From positions 1 through 37,804 of IMG/VR virus record IMGVR_UViG_3300032116_016906: a stretch of 37,804 bases of DNA; one strand, given 5' to 3'. The notes below the pieces were generated by a model that did no database searches, had not been told where the DNA came from, and saw only the letters and a program-made list of their open reading frames with translations. The stretch's first letter is position 1. Every line of letters begins with the position of its first letter. Of this stretch, positions 13,883 through 21,260 are shown piece after piece. The position numbers were made by a program, and so were the translations under genes. This DNA is from a virus.

Positions 13883-14550
13883 TACTTTATAAAATAACTT
13901 ATTCCCAAATAATTACTATGAAAAATATCATCAACTTTTATCCTATTTCCATTTGTAAACTTACCATCTCTTATTTCCGAAATCAATTTTGGTACACCTA
14001 TATTACTTTCGGATAATTTTGTGTCGTGAAATCCAATTATTCCACCTTTTCTCACAAGAGGATAATATAATAAGAAATCACATAAAACCGATTCATAAGA
14101 GTGGTTTCCATCAATAAATAAAAAATCTACTTCAGATAGTTTATTATAAACATCTGCTATTATTTTTTCATCATTTGAAAACCCATTGAAAAATTGAGAA
14201 CGTCCATCAGACAAACACCATTCTCCATAGAATTTTTTCATATTTCTTCCAAACTCTCTAATTCTTTCAAAGTTTTTTTCAATTGTAATTACTCTATCAT
14301 AAATCTGTCTCCACAAAAAGTGGGTACTACCATAGTGCCCTAATCCAATCTCTAAACAACTATTTGTTTTAGAATTTAAAAGAATATCTACAAATTCTAC
14401 GATTTCCTCTTTTGCCTGTTGTATAGCAAATTCTTCATTTAAGAAATTGTTATCTACATAAAAATATGGGTTATATGTATTTTCAATATAACCCATATTT
14501 CCTTTGTCAGAAATCCACTTGTCTAATTCTGAAAATATTTTTTCTTTCAT
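13882..14550 (-). CDS. Class I SAM methyltransferase (Methyltransf_24-like)
   Basis: A 222-residue protein with the Rossmann methyltransferase pattern. The AdoMet-binding loop is LEIGLGHYGS (66-75), an acidic residue follows strand 2 (TIEKNF), and FIDGNHSYE (145-153) plus RKGGIIGFHD give the motif II/III strands with the acidic and His residues seen in metal-assisted O-methyltransferases. The target is unknown, but the glycosyltransferase-like gene that starts in its stop codon points to a sugar. Residues 1-60 form a helical cap. Confidence 0.8.
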   Translation of the reverse strand: MKEKIFSELDKWISDKGNMGYIENTYNPYFYVDNNFLNEEFAIQQAKEEIVEFVDILLNSKTNSCLEIGLGHYGSTHFLWRQIYDRVITIEKNFERIREFGRNMKKFYGEWCLSDGRSQFFNGFSNDEKIIADVYNKLSEVDFLFIDGNHSYESVLCDFLLYYPLVRKGGIIGFHDTKLSESNIGVPKLISEIRDGKFTNGNRIKVDDIFHSNYLGISYFIK

Positions 14551-14756
14551 TAAAATACTTCAATAATTTTTGTTTCGGAAACTTTGACTACCTCATACTC
14601 CAATCTAACTGCATCATTAGTAAACTTTTTTACCAATTTAGCTTCTGCTTCGGTACAAGACATAGCATCTACCAAATACTGCTCTTTGTTTTTCTTGATT
14701 TTTCCTTTTGCATCTTCTACTTCGACTGCAACTGTAACTGAATAATACTTTGCCAT
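14550..14756 (-). CDS. DUF4494-like small protein
   Basis: A 68-residue protein with the DUF4494 pattern known from Bacteroidota and their phages: a first strand (YYSVTVAVEVED), KEQYLVDAMSCTEAEAKL, then YEVVKVSETKIIEVF ending in Phe. The biochemical role of the family is unknown. It has a well-formed Bacteroidota promoter upstream (14786-14817) and an A-rich leader, and its stop codon overlaps the methyltransferase ATG (TAATG). This gene is one of the stronger host indicators in the window. Confidence 0.75.
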   Translation of the reverse strand: MAKYYSVTVAVEVEDAKGKIKKNKEQYLVDAMSCTEAEAKLVKKFTNDAVRLEYEVVKVSETKIIEVF

Positions 14757-14785
14757 AACTTTTTGTTTTTAAATTTGTTAATAAC

Positions 14786-14817
14786 CAAATATACGGAATA
14801 TTTTTTTATTTTCCAAA
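14786..14817 (-). promoter_or_regulatory. Bacteroidota-type promoter TTTG-N20-TATATTTG
   Basis: Minus strand: TTTG (14817..14814), exactly 20 bases, then TATATTTG (14793..14786), a full match to the Bacteroidota primary-sigma consensus (-33 TTTG, -7 TAnnTTTG, usual spacing about 19-21). It lies 29 bases before the ATG of the DUF4494-like gene. It implies that host RNA polymerase starts here and drives the methyltransferase/transferase/ferredoxin run downstream. Confidence 0.7.
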
Positions 14818-14833
14818 TAAAGATAGTTAAGTA

Positions 14834-15007
14834 TTATTGTTTTCCTTCTTCAACAGATGCAGTTCTATAATCAGTTACTAATTTTTTAAGATCACCAATT
14901 AAGGTACGTGCGTTCTTTTGTGAAACCTTTGTTGTCTTACCGTGCTCTACTTCGAACTTTACCCATAAATCCTTCATTTGTTCGAATAACTCTTGCTTTT
15001 TGCTCAT
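14834..15007 (-). CDS. Histone H1-like protein (Hc1-type)
   Basis: A 57-residue protein starting MSKKQELFEQMKDL. It resembles the short histone H1-like Hc1 proteins common in Bacteroidota and Chlamydiae: an N-terminal helix with KFEVEH, then a KNARTLIGDLKKLVTDYR block where Arg/Lys alternate with hydrophobic positions, and a short acidic-basic tail. Those proteins bind and compact DNA. I use the ATG at 15007 with its leader AAACAAAACT; an in-frame upstream start inside the previous gene is less likely. The Lys-rich C-terminal extension of chlamydial Hc1 is absent. It could condense host or phage DNA. Confidence 0.65.
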   Translation of the reverse strand: MSKKQELFEQMKDLWVKFEVEHGKTTKVSQKNARTLIGDLKKLVTDYRTASVEEGKQ

Positions 15008-15035
15008 AGTTTTGTTTTTTTTTTTGTTATTTAAT

Positions 15036-15236
15036 TTATCTTCCACGTTTTCTTTTGAGTTCTAATTCTTTTAGATGATGTGCCTTCCATTTATATTCCA
15101 CAGATATAGGTCCGTTTGGGAATTTTTTAAGGTCATATTTCCAAATTGAAGTAGATTCCTCATCTTCAAATATGTATTCAAATTTTGTTGGTTTTTCCGT
15201 TTTACTAATATTTTCTTTAGATGTTTTTATGCTCAT
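15036..15236 (-). CDS. Hypothetical protein (66 aa) with basic C-terminus
   Basis: A 66-residue protein. The N-terminal 20 residues are Ser/Thr/Lys-rich and the middle is strand-like (KFEYIFEDEESTSIWKYDL). The C-terminus is a basic helix ending ELKRKRGR. The tail could contact nucleic acid, in keeping with the histone-like gene that follows. No family is recognised. ATG at 15236, two bases after the cupin stop codon, so it is likely co-translated with that gene. Confidence 0.55.
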   Translation of the reverse strand: MSIKTSKENISKTEKPTKFEYIFEDEESTSIWKYDLKKFPNGPISVEYKWKAHHLKELELKRKRGR

Positions 15237-15238
15237 AA

Positions 15239-15622
15239 TTAATTGTTTGCATTTTCTAAATCATTCCACGTATTTCTATAAATTCTATAAGAATCCGAAT
15301 CAAAATGTTCGGTACTAACTTCTAAAATAGTTGCGTTATCATCCAATGCTATCAGTTTATGTGGAAATCCTCTTTGAATGTAAACGCAATCTCCCTGCTT
15401 TAATGTGGTGAAATTTCTTTTTCCATTTTCAGTATCAATCCAATCAAATTGAAACTCTCCACTCTGTACATACCATGTTTCATTTTTAATCATATGGTAG
15501 TGCATTGAGAAATGATTACCTGCTTTGGTAAATACCAATAACTTACCACAATATTGTGAATCATTGTGAATCCACAATTCATAACCCCATGTCTTTTCTA
15601 CCTTTTTTGGTTGATATATCAT
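15239..15622 (-). CDS. Cupin, mannose-6-phosphate-isomerase type II-like
   Basis: A 127-residue single-domain cupin. EKTWGYELWI (9-18) and SMHYHMIKNETWYV (39-52) match the sugar-phosphate isomerase cupins. Metal ligands would be His41, His43, Glu48 and His88 (GFPHKL). It ends with the ILEVST motif typical of the ManC C-terminal and WbuC-like cupins. It could isomerise or epimerise a phosphorylated sugar for the nearby glycan enzymes. It follows the GHMP kinase gene after 37 bases that contain a TAnnTTTG match. Confidence 0.85.
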   Translation of the reverse strand: MIYQPKKVEKTWGYELWIHNDSQYCGKLLVFTKAGNHFSMHYHMIKNETWYVQSGEFQFDWIDTENGKRNFTTLKQGDCVYIQRGFPHKLIALDDNATILEVSTEHFDSDSYRIYRNTWNDLENANN

Positions 15623-15638
15623 ATTAAATTTATTTTAT

Positions 15639-15667
15639 CAAATATAAACATATAAAAAATTATCCAA
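15639..15667 (-). promoter_or_regulatory. Weak Bacteroidota-type promoter before the cupin gene
   Basis: TATATTTG (15646..15639, minus strand) matches the -7 consensus fully and lies 16 bases before the cupin ATG. The only upstream partner is TTGG (15667..15664) at 17 bases, which is a poor -33 element, so strength is doubtful. Confidence 0.3.
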
Positions 15668-16694
15668 TTTGCCAACTTCTCATACCAAATTTATTAAATG
15701 TAAATTTTTGATGATATCCCATATTCAATTTATCTAATTCTTTTATAACATCGTATTTAGTATTATTTGGACAGTAGAAGAACATAAATCCCCCACCTCC
15801 CGCACCACTAATCTTACCTCCCGTTGCACCTGCTTTAATTGCAGTTTCATACAATAGTTCTATTTCAGGTGTGCTAATTCCTTTTGCTAACATTTTCTTT
15901 TGCTGAAATCCATAATCCAATATCTCTCCCAAATCATCAATATTTCCCTTTATCAAACAATCTTTTATCATCTTTGCCTGTTCTGCCAATGCGTGGAGTG
16001 ATAATGTTGATGTTTTGTTATTATCTTTCATTTTCTCAACTTGCTCTACCAATATATCAGAACTATTTCGTGTGAAATTTGTAAAATAAAGAACTATATT
16101 GTTTTCCAATTCATCCTGAATACTATCTTTTATTCGTAGTGGGTTAACAATTACATCATCACCTTTGAATTCCATATAATTCCACCCTCCAAAAGATGCG
16201 GCGTATTGGTCTTGCTTACCACCATTTTCCGCCAATTCAACTCTTTCGATTTGAATTGCCATTTCTGCTATATCATACTCTCCTAATGGTAGGTTAAACA
16301 ATTCAGTATATACTCCTATAAGAGAAACAATAAGTGTAGATGATGTTCCCAAACCACTTCCGGTTGGAACATCTTGCCATGTTACGATATCATAACCAAA
16401 CGTATCTAGCTTAAATCTTTTACATATGTGATTGTGAGTTGCTTTAAACAATTTCAACCCATATGAACAATCCAAATCACTACTAAAATCATGCTCTTCA
16501 TATTCATCTTTATTCACCCATTTAAACGTAACTTTACTATCATCTCTTAATTGTAAAGATGTATGTGTAAATAGACGAATTGTCGTATTAATTACTGCAC
16601 CAATGTGATGTTTGCAATAATCTGGCATATCAGTACCACCTCCACCTAAACTAATTCTAAATGGAACTTTGCTCCTGTACGTTTTCTTCTTCAT
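15660..16694 (-). CDS. GHMP sugar kinase (HddA-like)
   Basis: A 344-residue GHMP kinase close in pattern to D-glycero-alpha-D-manno-heptose 7-phosphate kinases and fucose kinase domains. The N-terminal RSKVPFRISLGGGGTDMP is the sugar-binding signature. DVPTGSGLGTSS (108-119) is the ATP-binding motif 2. GGKQDQYAASFGG (158-170) carries the substrate-contacting Lys/Gln-Asp, and KISGAGGGGFMFF is motif 3. It would phosphorylate C1 of a sugar before nucleotide activation. ATG 16694 (MKKKTYRS) is preferred over a GTG four codons earlier. The gene begins inside the last 38 bases of the HNH-like gene. Confidence 0.9.
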   Translation of the reverse strand: MKKKTYRSKVPFRISLGGGGTDMPDYCKHHIGAVINTTIRLFTHTSLQLRDDSKVTFKWVNKDEYEEHDFSSDLDCSYGLKLFKATHNHICKRFKLDTFGYDIVTWQDVPTGSGLGTSSTLIVSLIGVYTELFNLPLGEYDIAEMAIQIERVELAENGGKQDQYAASFGGWNYMEFKGDDVIVNPLRIKDSIQDELENNIVLYFTNFTRNSSDILVEQVEKMKDNNKTSTLSLHALAEQAKMIKDCLIKGNIDDLGEILDYGFQQKKMLAKGISTPEIELLYETAIKAGATGGKISGAGGGGFMFFYCPNNTKYDVIKELDKLNMGYHQKFTFNKFGMRSWQIG

Positions 16695-17238
16695 CTGGAA
16701 TACCACCGTTTTCTTCGTACCAATTTTTTACATTCCTTTCTCCAACCAATAGAAAAAAGCAATTGTAGCAAAGTGGTCTAATGTTTTCTAATTTTCTATT
16801 ATTCAAATTACCATCAAGAAAGTCTATGAGTAACGGCATTTTTCCATCTGTTATTCTTTCTTCACTAAATCCACAACTTGAACAAACTTTTGGAACATAC
16901 CCACTATCAAATAATTTATTTTTAAACTTATGTAATGGATATTTCAAATGCTTACCTGCTATCAAATCATCAATGTGATATTTTTTATTTTTAATCCGTT
17001 TTGCTTTTTCAATTCCGATACCATATGGGTTTTTTAAATCTTCAAAAATACCATATAGTTTTGCATACTTCTTATAGGTATTATATGATACACCCAATGT
17101 TCTTGCCGCTTCAAATGCAGATTGTGATTTTTCTTGTGCCGCTTTTATTTGCGATTCTAAAAGAGGTCTTGCACCCACACCCCTCTTACCTTTTGGTCTT
17201 TCTTCCAAATTTGGAAAGAAATTATCAGTTTGTTCCAT
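16657..17238 (-). CDS. HTH plus HNH-fold zinc protein lacking the catalytic His
   Basis: A 193-residue protein. Residues 38-60 (SQSAFEAARTLGVSYNTYKK) look like a helix-turn-helix. Residues 115-162 match an HNH/zinc ribbon: C119-x2-C122, then a GN-x2-N-x3-L-x-N-x-R-x-L-C-x2-C tail with C157 and C160. In HNH nucleases the strand before GN ends in one or two His; here it reads LLIDFLDGN, with Asp139 and Phe140 instead, so cleavage is unlikely. It may be a DNA-binding regulator derived from a homing-type nuclease. ATG at 17238; an AT-rich element related to copies A and B lies just upstream. Confidence 0.7.
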   Translation of the reverse strand: MEQTDNFFPNLEERPKGKRGVGARPLLESQIKAAQEKSQSAFEAARTLGVSYNTYKKYAKLYGIFEDLKNPYGIGIEKAKRIKNKKYHIDDLIAGKHLKYPLHKFKNKLFDSGYVPKVCSSCGFSEERITDGKMPLLIDFLDGNLNNRKLENIRPLCYNCFFLLVGERNVKNWYEENGGIPDEEENVQEQSSI

Positions 17239-17271
17239 ACTTATAACTATTTAATTATACCAATAAGTATA

Positions 17272-19089
17272 TCAAATAAGTTTTTTCATGAAATATTTAC
17301 TCAATTTATAATCGGATTCAATTGTCTTTAATCTCTCATAATTGTGTTCCATTACATCTAAATTATCATAACATAATTTGTGTAGTTGTTCTATTGGCAT
17401 TTCATTTAATATTTTAATTTGATTTAAAATCATATCAAATCTTTCATTAGCATTTTCGCATTCATCATAACTCTCATCAATTAACCAATCAAAAGTTTTA
17501 AATCCATATGAACGAAGTGTTCTTAAAATGTACGGATTTCCCCAAACTATAAAAGGATGTCTATTGAACATAGGTCTTATAGTTTTTTCTGTTATAAAAG
17601 TTGCATAATCATTTATACCCGTTTCATTTACAATAGATACATATGTATCTAAATAGTGTTCCTTTTTTGAAAAATAATTATGACCTCCTGCAGCTGATGA
17701 TGCTGTTTCATGATCTAATGTGGTCGGACATTTATCAACTAAAAATTTTATAATATCCCACTTATCTTCCAATGCAATATTGAGTGTTTCAAATGTATCA
17801 GGCATAAAAATATGATTACCAAATTGAGATTTATTATTAAAATAACCACTTTCATAGTATGAAAAAATCATATTATCAATTATATTCAATTTATATAATT
17901 TTGATAACATGAATACACGATGCCATCTATTTCCGGATCTATTATATGATAAGAATCGAGTCTTTCTAATTTTATCAGAATTTAAATCCGATTTTAAAAC
18001 TATCGATACATCTAAATTATTTTCCAGATTATTTTCCATACTCAATAAAGTCGGTCCCATTTTATGATTTATTAAATAGAATGGAGTTGGTATAGTTTTT
18101 ACATCTTTGTGATACAACCTAACATTATTACTTATAACAATAATTTTTTCATAAGGTATACCATGCTTTTTACGAAACTTTATCAAACTATTCCAAAATT
18201 CATCAGGTATAATTTCATTTCCCTCACGCCTATCTAATACTGCAAAAAATATATTTGATTTAGTTTTTAGTAATTCTATAGTCCGTTCGGATATATCCAA
18301 AACAGATGCCATATCCATATTACTTAATGGTGTATGATCAGGATTATTTATTATAATATTAATGTTGTTTTCAAATGTATTTTTATCAATCAAATCATAT
18401 TTTCTTTCATATAAAATCGATACATCTTTGTATTCTTTTTCAACACTAACATACTTTTGGAATATAGGTTGTTTTGTCAAATCTTTATAGGTTTTATCTG
18501 AACCACAATCTTCATTATGGTCTTTTATTCTATCTGAATGAAATATCTCAAGTCCTCTTTTCGCCTGTTCCGGTGTCATATACATATGGTAACCTATGCA
18601 CGTAAAATCATCATCTACATACATTTTATTATAATCCCTACCATCGTATATCATAGGTCTGGCCCATTCTATAAACTGCTTATCATCTGTTAATATAGCT
18701 CCTCCTGTTCCGATATTTAGTATTTTCTTTAAATGAAAGGATAATATCTGATATGTACCTCTTTTGTACATATTTCTTCTAAACCTAGTGGCAGAATCCC
18801 ATATTGGATATGGATATAACTGATACTCACCCTCCCATTCCAAATCTATGAAATGTGGAATATTACCACTATGTATTATTTGAGATGGAACCGATACATA
18901 TGTATTTTTTGGTATAAATATTTTTTCGTTTTTTATCTTCAAATACTCAATTACCAACTTTATAGCGTTTGTGTTAGAATCTACCGCCAGCGCATAATTG
19001 CATCCACAATACTCTGTCAGAAGTTTTTCAAAATGTGTAACCCATCCCCAGTCATTAATGACCGGATACATTTTTTCTATATCAATCAT
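17272..19089 (-). CDS. Fusion: DegT-type aminotransferase domain plus ITEKT transferase-like domain
   Basis: A 605-residue fusion. Residues 1-195 form a compact DegT/DnrJ/EryC1/StrS aminotransferase: YCGCNYALAVDSNTNAI near the N-terminus, the central WDSATRF strand, and SFHLKKILNIGTGG (117-130), where Lys122 is the expected PLP lysine. These enzymes put amino groups on nucleotide-linked keto sugars. The C-terminal tail of such enzymes is missing or diverged. Residues 499-605 hold FITEKTIRPM, then PFIVWGNPYILRTLRSYGF, also seen in the 12620 gene, and the middle (200-480) is unrecognised. Its start overlaps the 2OG oxygenase stop by ATGA. A bifunctional amino-sugar maker/transferer is a reasonable inference. 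Confidence 0.75.
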   Translation of the reverse strand: MIDIEKMYPVINDWGWVTHFEKLLTEYCGCNYALAVDSNTNAIKLVIEYLKIKNEKIFIPKNTYVSVPSQIIHSGNIPHFIDLEWEGEYQLYPYPIWDSATRFRRNMYKRGTYQILSFHLKKILNIGTGGAILTDDKQFIEWARPMIYDGRDYNKMYVDDDFTCIGYHMYMTPEQAKRGLEIFHSDRIKDHNEDCGSDKTYKDLTKQPIFQKYVSVEKEYKDVSILYERKYDLIDKNTFENNINIIINNPDHTPLSNMDMASVLDISERTIELLKTKSNIFFAVLDRREGNEIIPDEFWNSLIKFRKKHGIPYEKIIVISNNVRLYHKDVKTIPTPFYLINHKMGPTLLSMENNLENNLDVSIVLKSDLNSDKIRKTRFLSYNRSGNRWHRVFMLSKLYKLNIIDNMIFSYYESGYFNNKSQFGNHIFMPDTFETLNIALEDKWDIIKFLVDKCPTTLDHETASSAAGGHNYFSKKEHYLDTYVSIVNETGINDYATFITEKTIRPMFNRHPFIVWGNPYILRTLRSYGFKTFDWLIDESYDECENANERFDMILNQIKILNEMPIEQLHKLCYDNLDVMEHNYERLKTIESDYKLSKYFMKKLI

Positions 19090-19778
19090 TTTTCATCTAT
19101 TGGTACTTTTCCATCAAACCAATATAAACTCCTATGTGGGTTATCATTTGTAGCGTTTGATGTATAGTAAAAAAATCTAAATCCATCTCTAAATTCACCT
19201 TCGGGAGATTCTATTGGATTTGGGTGGCCATGAAATCCTAATTCATCATGTTTCCAAATAACACAATTCCCCCACTTTGGAAAGTATCTCTTAACGCAAT
19301 GAGTATTTTTTTTATCCCATAATTGTATATCACCATTCCATTCCTCTTTCCAATTTTTATTTAAATATACAACTAAAGTCAGTTCTCTATTCAATTTTAT
19401 TTTATCATTCCAATTAAAGTCCGTATGTATTTTTAAGCTATCACCTCTACCACTTCGCATATATCCAGCACCATGTAAGTGTACATCGGGTATTAATCCA
19501 TTTATTCCTGTAGTTTTTTCTAAAAACTTAATAAACTCTGAAGAGTGAAATTCTGATATCAAATCAAATGCAAAGGGTGTATCTCTTTTATTATATTCGG
19601 TCCATTCATACATCATGGATCCATTTCTATCAAATACTTTAAACTCATCTTTTCTGAATTCAAATAACTCTTCCAACTCACACTTTAAATTCGATGTTGT
19701 TTTATCATCTAATAGTTCTGGAAATTCCCAATTGGGAATCGGTGAATCATCGTATGTAAATAACTTATTAAATATCAT
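19086..19778 (-). CDS. 2-oxoglutarate/Fe(II)-dependent oxygenase
   Basis: A 230-residue oxygenase of the prolyl-4-hydroxylase-like group. The iron facial triad is H118-x-D120 (KIHTDFNW) and a distal His183 (ELGFHGHP), and R201 in RDGFRFF would bind the 2-oxoglutarate carboxylate. The RELTLVVYLNKNW strand and WNGDIQLWD follow the double-stranded beta-helix pattern. It should hydroxylate a small molecule or side chain with O2. Position between the amidinotransferase (TAGATG junction, no gap) and the aminotransferase fusion (ATGA overlap) suggests that all three act on one compound, perhaps a guanidino-substituted precursor. Confidence 0.9.
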   Translation of the reverse strand: MIFNKLFTYDDSPIPNWEFPELLDDKTTSNLKCELEELFEFRKDEFKVFDRNGSMMYEWTEYNKRDTPFAFDLISEFHSSEFIKFLEKTTGINGLIPDVHLHGAGYMRSGRGDSLKIHTDFNWNDKIKLNRELTLVVYLNKNWKEEWNGDIQLWDKKNTHCVKRYFPKWGNCVIWKHDELGFHGHPNPIESPEGEFRDGFRFFYYTSNATNDNPHRSLYWFDGKVPIDEK

Positions 19779-20810
19779 CTATATTCGGTTTACATCTAAA
19801 CTAACACAATGTGGTCCCCCACTAAAGGTTCTAGCGTGTCTCATTTTTACCGGCAGAGAATCAATTCCCCACTTATTTAATTCTTTCATTAATTCGGTTT
19901 GGTGTTCCTCAACCATAACCAAATTTGGATTAATCGAAAGAATATTCATACCTAACCATGGTGATGCCGGACACCAATCTTCCATCACTTGTGTTGGATA
20001 TGGTTCGGGTGCCCAAACTTTATCCCAACTCTTTAAGAATTCTGGTAGATTGTTATCGTTTACTCTTGCAGGATTTAATAAAACCAGTCCCTCCCTCAAA
20101 AAGACAAACGTTGTATCTATATGTATGTATGCGTATATATTTTCTGCAGTATGTACTTTATATTTTCTATCTACATTTTCTCTCAACCAAGTTTCTAACC
20201 ATTTTGCACCATCTTTATTTCCTGTGTTGGATACTAAATAAAGAATATCATATCCTGCTTTGATTACATTTGCCGCATCAAATACAGGTTCACCATCCAA
20301 AAGAGTTGGTTTACTTAAATCTTCTCTTTGGTAAATGGAATCTAAAAGTTTTGGTTTAGGTGCCTCAAACCAATGATTTTGGTCAAACAATTCCTTACAA
20401 GTCTCTGCTTCAAATTGCCTATGCCTCAACGTCATTGGAGTTGCCAAAACTTTATCCTGAATAACTAACATTGAATCCCTTGGGCAGTAGTTGTAATATC
20501 CATCTACATTCCAAATACCATTCCCCTTTAATTCGGAGAAATCTCTATCCAAAGGTCTGTGAACCTTTATTCCCATAGATGTTAATTTAGATGCAATTTC
20601 ATCCAAATCTTCATTGGTTTCATCTATTAATTTTTGTGGATATAATCCATGAGGTCTATTTTTAAATTCATCATCCGATAAGTGGGCATAATCAATACAA
20701 TGTAAGCATTTATCTCCAACCGATGGAACTCGTGCATTGTGGGCAGTTCCAATTATTATTTCATGTAAGTTTCCCCACTCACTAAATACAAATGGTTTTA
20801 TTTTTTCCAT
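19779..20810 (-). CDS. Amidinotransferase (glycine/inosamine amidinotransferase family)
   Basis: A 343-residue guanidino-modifying enzyme. The catalytic Cys335 is in GGPHCVSLDV close to the C-terminus, His230 and Asp232 in YIHIDTTF form the base pair of the active site, and Asp112 in YCPRDSML is the other conserved acid. The family moves an amidino group from arginine to an amine such as glycine or an inosamine-phosphate; the arginine deiminase relatives hydrolyse instead. The overall length and the PRDSM and HIDT motifs fit amidinotransferases better. No partner antibiotic genes exist here, but an aminotransferase and glycan enzymes do, so an amino-sugar acceptor is plausible. Adjacent genes abut with no spacer. 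Confidence 0.88.
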   Translation of the reverse strand: MEKIKPFVFSEWGNLHEIIIGTAHNARVPSVGDKCLHCIDYAHLSDDEFKNRPHGLYPQKLIDETNEDLDEIASKLTSMGIKVHRPLDRDFSELKGNGIWNVDGYYNYCPRDSMLVIQDKVLATPMTLRHRQFEAETCKELFDQNHWFEAPKPKLLDSIYQREDLSKPTLLDGEPVFDAANVIKAGYDILYLVSNTGNKDGAKWLETWLRENVDRKYKVHTAENIYAYIHIDTTFVFLREGLVLLNPARVNDNNLPEFLKSWDKVWAPEPYPTQVMEDWCPASPWLGMNILSINPNLVMVEEHQTELMKELNKWGIDSLPVKMRHARTFSGGPHCVSLDVNRI

Positions 20811-21257
20811 CTAACATAACATTTTTATTAATTTTGTGAATGTATTATCCGGTGTATCAGATGTATCTAAATCTACAAAAAATTCAATAGGAGGCTCGTA
20901 ATCTAAAGCAAATTTATCTTCTCTACCTCTAATTTTTTTTGTATGACAGTATATTTCTTTTACTTTGCATTCCGATTTTAAATTATCTCTTAATTCTTTA
21001 TATGGTGATACCAAACTTATAACAACATCATTTCCACAATCATCCAAATATTTTGCAATATCAAATGCTTTTTGAATATTTCGTTCTCTACCCTCTTTAG
21101 TATAATCTTTATTTGGGAATAGTTCTCTCAATTGGTCACCATCAATATGAAATACGGATTTACGCCAGTTTCTTTTTTCCGTTTGTAACCAAAATTGTAA
21201 CTTTTTTGCCAATGTAGTTTTACCACTACCTGGTTGACCTGTAAATAAATAAATCAT
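20811..21257 (-). CDS. APS-kinase-like P-loop kinase
   Basis: A 148-residue kinase with the Walker A motif TGQPGSGKTT (6-15), HIDGDQLRELF (37-47) and YTKEGRERNIQKAFDIAKYL, the recognisable substrate-binding order of adenylylsulfate kinase (CysC). VVISLVSPYKELR follows the VISPY pattern of that family. It is shorter than CysC (about 200 aa), and the C-terminal lid is reduced. No ATP sulfurylase or sulfotransferase is visible, so it may phosphorylate a different small molecule made by the surrounding enzymes. It lies directly before the amidinotransferase (TAGATG) and three bases after the HAD gene. Confidence 0.8.
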   Translation of the reverse strand: MIYLFTGQPGSGKTTLAKKLQFWLQTEKRNWRKSVFHIDGDQLRELFPNKDYTKEGRERNIQKAFDIAKYLDDCGNDVVISLVSPYKELRDNLKSECKVKEIYCHTKKIRGREDKFALDYEPPIEFFVDLDTSDTPDNTFTKLIKMLC

Positions 21258-21260
21258 AAC

